Below are positions 59,907 through 64,000 of a DNA stretch of 64,000 nt, one piece after another (within the stretch, counting starts at the first letter, position 1; every line of letters starts with the position of its first letter). A model generated the notes under the pieces. The model searched no databases. It was not told the origin of the DNA and was given only the letters and a program-made list of their open reading frames with translations. Both the position numbers and the translations under genes were made by a program. The stretch spans positions 17,889,780 through 17,953,779 of the forward strand of contig NC_067291.1 of NCBI RefSeq assembly GCF_020740795.1, written 5' to 3'. Source of the stretch: Apus apus. Its lineage: Eukaryota > Chordata > Aves > Apodiformes > Apodidae.

Positions 59907-62900
59907 AAGCTGTGTGTCACTGTATTTTTTTAATAATTATTTTTAATGCATAATTGCAAGTCTGGATGACCACCTTTATCTATGGTCTCTGATTCCTGAC
60001 TGATATGGGTTATTTTCAGGTGTAGGCAGCCATTGCATCAGGTAGTACTCGGCTGACAGAGATGTCTGCCTTACAGTTTCAAAAAGCTTGCATTTGAATT
60101 TAATGCTTCATGTCGAAGTTAAATAAATATACTTGTTTAAATGGCAGAAGTTTTCAGTAAGGGAAGTCTACAATAATCTGAGCCTGTCTGGCCTTCTGCT
60201 TCATATTCTTGGCTACTTAATGTAATTGAAAATAGGCCAGCTGCCTTTCAAGTACATTATGATCCAGCTTTTGTGGTATCTTGCTTTTCTCAATAGTCCT
60301 TGCTCTTGTTTAACTCTTCAGTGATGTAGTTTATTCACATAGTAGTTTATCAGAAGGGCTTTGTGTATTTACATATTGATCACTTAATTCTTGCTTGGGA
60401 CCTCAATTAAGTTTTTCTAGGCTTTCACCTGAACTTCTGTCAGCTCTCTCTTCTCATTCAGACCTTTATAGTGGCTCCATTCATGTAAGGTGTTTGTCAG
60501 GGTTTGTTCACAGGAAGAGGTATCGAGATTTTTTTTTTTTGAGGAGTTCTGTTTTTAATACAATAATGGGAACAAATGGGTCAGATTGCTCTCTTGTTTA
60601 GAGTAACTGAATTTTTAATTAAAAAAAAACCAACAGCTATTGAAAGAGGTATTTTAATACATCTTGCTATCTATCACTTGAAGAATTTGCTGCAAAGCAT
60701 TAATGTTAGGGTCAGATGACTTAAGTTTCCTACTTGCAGCAATCTACAAGAAAGGTGAAATAATTAGATTTTATCATTTGCTCTCCCTTGCCAGGTACAG
60801 GAAGTAATGGAGTTACTGTAGCACCATGAATTTCCATTATCAGATAAACCATATTAACCGACTGCTGGTTTGTTAACATTGCTAAGAAGAACATAGTTAC
60901 AAAGTTGTTAGTTTTAGGTTCCTATTTGGAGAACAGTTTGTATTCAGAGAACTGTTCCTATCTGAAGATTCAGTGTACTGTAACCCGTGTAGTTTAGATA
61001 ACATTTTTGCAAGCAAATCGAAGTGGCTAGGTTGATGACACATGAGTGCCCAAACTACCAGACATCGCCTGCAGGTAAAAGATTTATATGCAGGAGCAGA
61101 AAATATTCTGAATAATATTTTGCTTCATTTCTTAGTAGAAACTGAGTTTACTACAGCATATTTAGGTGTTAAGTATGTGTGTTAATGTAGTTAACTTTTG
61201 TTTTTAATAGCCTGATTGGGACAGTCTTAGCTTGTGATTCATTTCAGAAACTTGGGCATCTAAATGGAGGCCAGGAACACTAGCCTTGGGAGGGGGAGTA
61301 AGAGGGTTGTGCGTACTTGGATCAATGAAATTTTTTAAATCGTAAGGTATTTAATTCTAGTCTGCTTTTAAAAGAGTTAATGGGAATCAGACTGTTTCTT
61401 GACCAAGGATGCCTACCAGCAGCTTCTTGAGTTCACTGGTGTTGCCTGTGTTCTGCATCTATTTCCAATGTACCACTCCTGAGACATAGCTGAGTCGATT
61501 AATCTCGTTATTGTACATTCTTCTATTATTTGTTACCTGTCTGCCTCAGACAGTCTCCATGCATGTCTGTGGAGGACCTGCCCTATGATGTGCTGTAGCA
61601 TTGCCCTCCGTAATGTTTTATTTTACTTACATACAAAATTACTGTTTGAAAGGATGCAGGGAAGGGAATAATTCACTGAAATTTGGTTTTAATCTCTCTG
61701 AAGTACAAATGGTGGTGCATCTGAATTTTAAAAGAAGAGATTGAGTTTTGGACAAAGGCTATGGCAGCCACAGGAAAAGAATCTCACCACTAATCTTTGT
61801 TAGAAAGGTGTAGGCGTCTTTATGGTTTACTGAGTGTCTTACTGAGGCATGCAGGCTGTTTGAGGCATCATGTTGTCGTGTCTGTCTGGTTTATAACTGT
61901 TGCACTTCAACAATATGACTGTATCCTGTCATTTAATCGGACATCAAATAAGTTATCAAGAGAGCTTTCTGGGTAATTATTCAGTGACTTAAAGCTTCTT
62001 ATACATTTTTTGATGTGTGGTATCTATTCTGTTTGTTCTCAGTTTTCCTGCTGTGTTCCCTTTAAGAGCAGGAGTGCCTGTATCATGTGGTATCCTTTGG
62101 AAGACTGGAAATGTGTATTTAGTAAGAAAGAGAATATGCTGAGGAGAGAAACAGTTGTGGAGACTACTTGTCCTAGCAAATTAAAAAAAAAAAAGGGCTG
62201 GGGAGGGGAGTCAGGCAAGAAGCTTGGAGCCTGTGCAGAAGCTGATACACAGGATCAGGAAGAACTGGGTATTTAAGAAGGAGCTAAACTTTGGGAAGAA
62301 GTTCCCCAAGTACAGAATGGGAGCATACAGTGCTCTATGTCACAAAGCCACCGTTGACTGAAGCCAAACTTGGAAAAGAAGACCCATCTTGAAGGGGAAC
62401 AATGGGCAGGGAGGAGTCTTCATTTATAATCCTATATTTCCACTCTCTCATCTACTCACATTTGGCCCTTGCTAAGAAATTTAATAAAATCTGGCATTTT
62501 TCAGTTGGAAGTTTTGTTTAAAGAAGAAGGTGTAAGCAGAGCCATGTGAGAGCTATGACTGCCTTTCTATTCCATTAGGTTCCTGAAGTCAGCTGTAAAT
62601 GTTTTTGATTGCTGCAATGTTTGTTCAGTAAGGTGTTGAAGTTGCTGTCATGTGGCCGTTTGTTGCATTACCTCAACAATCTGTAGGCAGAGTGAACAGT
62701 TTTCCTCTTTGTATAAAGTAAAAATTAATTACTAGAAGGTTAGTCAGTGATAAGCGTTAAGAACTTCACTGAATCATAGAAGTCTTGCTGCAATCACAAA
62801 ATCAGTTGCTGAAGTACCAAGCTAGTAGAGTTTTCTACATCAGGTAAAACTAGTGTTAAATGCTTAACCTAATAATTAAATTACCTCGTAATTTCTGTTC

Positions 62901-62921
62901 TCTTGTGGGTTTTTTTGTGTG

Positions 62922-62938
62922 TTTTTTTTTTTTTTTTT
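62922..62938 (+). repeat. T17 homopolymer
   Basis: A run of 17 T follows GTTTTTTTGTGTG and ends in CTAG. It is acceptor-like, but the following sequence (TAGAAGAAGC) opens with a stop in one frame and shows no protein-like composition. Confidence 0.9.
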
Positions 62939-63100
62939 CTAGTAGAAGAAGCTAAAAAACAGAGGCAATCAAATTACTTTTGTATACATGCTTCCTAAGG
63001 AAGAATTTCCTATGGTTTCTAGTCTTGCCTTGGGAAACTGCCAGTTCTTGAAAACTGGTCTATCAGCTTGGGAAAAATCTCTTTTGAAAAAAAAACAAAC

Positions 63101-63120
63101 AGTGCATTCTAGTGCATTCT
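63101..63120. repeat. 10-bp tandem duplication
   Basis: AGTGCATTCT occurs twice head to tail with no mismatch. A small recent slippage event is the simplest reading. Confidence 0.95.
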
Positions 63121-64000
63121 AAAACTTGTTTTAAAAAACAGGCATCTGAATCTCTAGTTCATTTTCCATACAGCTTATATTTCTGTAGTTCTCTTTGGAA
63201 GAAGATACAGTTATTCAGCTTCACCTTAGACAGAACATACTGCATGGAGAAAAACATCAGAAAAGGCCATTTTGAGTAACAGTATATTTCAGTCGTATTC
63301 AGAATTTGAAGTTACAGTTATTCAGTAAGGCCGTATTTTTTCAAAGTAATTTGAAGTCTTTTCTAATATGATTTCAGAATTTGAAAAGCTGTGTAACTTA
63401 TAAATTAGAATCTCAAAAATAGATTTGATTTGAATGTGGAAACTGGGGACTATGTTTAGTTGCAAAAATCCACTCTTAGAAGTACAGTTTACTTAAATGG
63501 TCTAGTATAAAAAATGTGCATTATTCTTCCCAACTGAAAGAAGCAAGTGTTCTATGATGCATAAAAAAGAATATCAATAAAGAATTGTTTATGGCTTCCT
63601 GTTTTAATAACTTTATAAAAAGTTATTTTGGCTAAGGGTTGTATTATTGTTCTTTAACAATGCTTGTGTATCACTTGCTAGCTTGAGGACCTTGGAGCTC
63701 TGAGGCCAGTCTTATTTACTGTAAGGCTCTACTTGTGAAAGAATAGCATCTAAACTGTGGATGGAAAAAAGATTTATTTCCTAATATTGTGGTACAGCAA
63801 GTAATGTGAGATAAATGACAACGAGGTCTTGTTTTGAAGGGGTAGGCCATGCTATTGTTCTACAGTTCTGTTTTACCTTGCTTACAGCAATGTATGATGG
63901 CAGAGCTATAGAAATGTGGCTGTAACATTTTTGTTACTGTTTTTGCACACCTTTGCAAAAACCCCCTCAAGAATCTGAGTGTCATCTCTATTAAGTGCAA

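Larger units (their letters stand above)
38861..64000 (+). other. probable first intron, no coding exon recognised
   Basis: About 25 kb of AT-rich DNA follows the island without a recognisable coding exon on either strand. Open frames are all below about 155 codons, many Phe- or Lys-rich because of T or A tracts. Long homopolymers are mostly T on the + strand (52862, 53450-53490, 53708, 55552, 60530, 62922), the skew expected in a transcribed + strand intron. Several isolated acceptor or donor pairs enclosing 7-30 bases were noted but look like pseudo-exons. A second CTCF-like motif and small repeats are listed separately. The gene must continue past 64000. Confidence 0.5.

Noticed and set aside
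62774-62810. AATCATAGAA-type sequence near 62774, a possible CR1 end
   Set aside because: Only a short partial match, without the conserved CR1 interior.
1-64000. Search for CRISPR arrays, rRNA, tRNA, phage or operon-like organisation
   Set aside because: No regular direct repeats with spacers, no tRNA B-box (GGTTCGAATCC-type) noticed, no clustered prokaryote-style genes. The window reads as vertebrate nuclear DNA.

Overview
The window looks like a piece of a vertebrate nuclear chromosome, most probably avian. The clearest marker is a 5'-truncated CR1 (chicken repeat 1 type) LINE at about 2158-2585 with the ATTCTATG-type 3' terminus seen in bird CR1 copies. Other support is the low density of interspersed repeats, the absence of Alu/B1/L1-like sequence and a compact CpG-island promoter. 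A crocodilian or turtle origin cannot be excluded by eye. There is no bacterial or phage gene organisation, no CRISPR array and no rRNA. I recognised no tRNA, but a scan by eye is not exhaustive. Nearly all open frames above 60 codons look like chance frames in non-coding DNA.

Layout. 1 to about 37.3 kb is intergenic or intronic sequence of moderate GC. It holds the CR1 copy, a few probable ancient MIR/L3-like relics, short tandem duplications, and some AT-rich blocks with homeodomain/POU-like sites that resemble conserved non-coding elements. The best candidate protein-coding exon lies on the + strand at 29993-30198. It may splice to a short terminal exon at 32362, with a poly(A) signal at 32460. 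I do not recognise the protein.

About 37.38-38.87 kb is a dense CpG island and the one feature that is beyond reasonable doubt. It carries a near-palindromic RFX X-box, two NRF1 sites, GC boxes, a CRE-like site and a run of inverted CCAAT (NF-Y) boxes at roughly 30-70 bp spacing. A probable non-coding first exon follows, ending at a strong splice donor at 38347/38348 on the + strand. A second exon-like segment with its own ATG sits at 38756-38856.

About 38.9 to 64 kb is AT-rich sequence with a visible excess of long T tracts on the + strand. This is best explained as the first intron of the gene that starts in the island; no convincing second coding exon is visible before the window ends. 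Two good CTCF-like motifs, at 34334 (+) and 46421 (-), flank the promoter in convergent orientation.

I found no clear undescribed biological system. The observations most worth checking are the unrecognised exon pair at 30.0/32.4 kb, the composite X-box/NRF1/CCAAT promoter with possible divergent output, the convergent CTCF pair, and the octamer palindrome beside an exon-like block near 11.0 kb. The gene driven by the CpG island could not be named from sequence alone.
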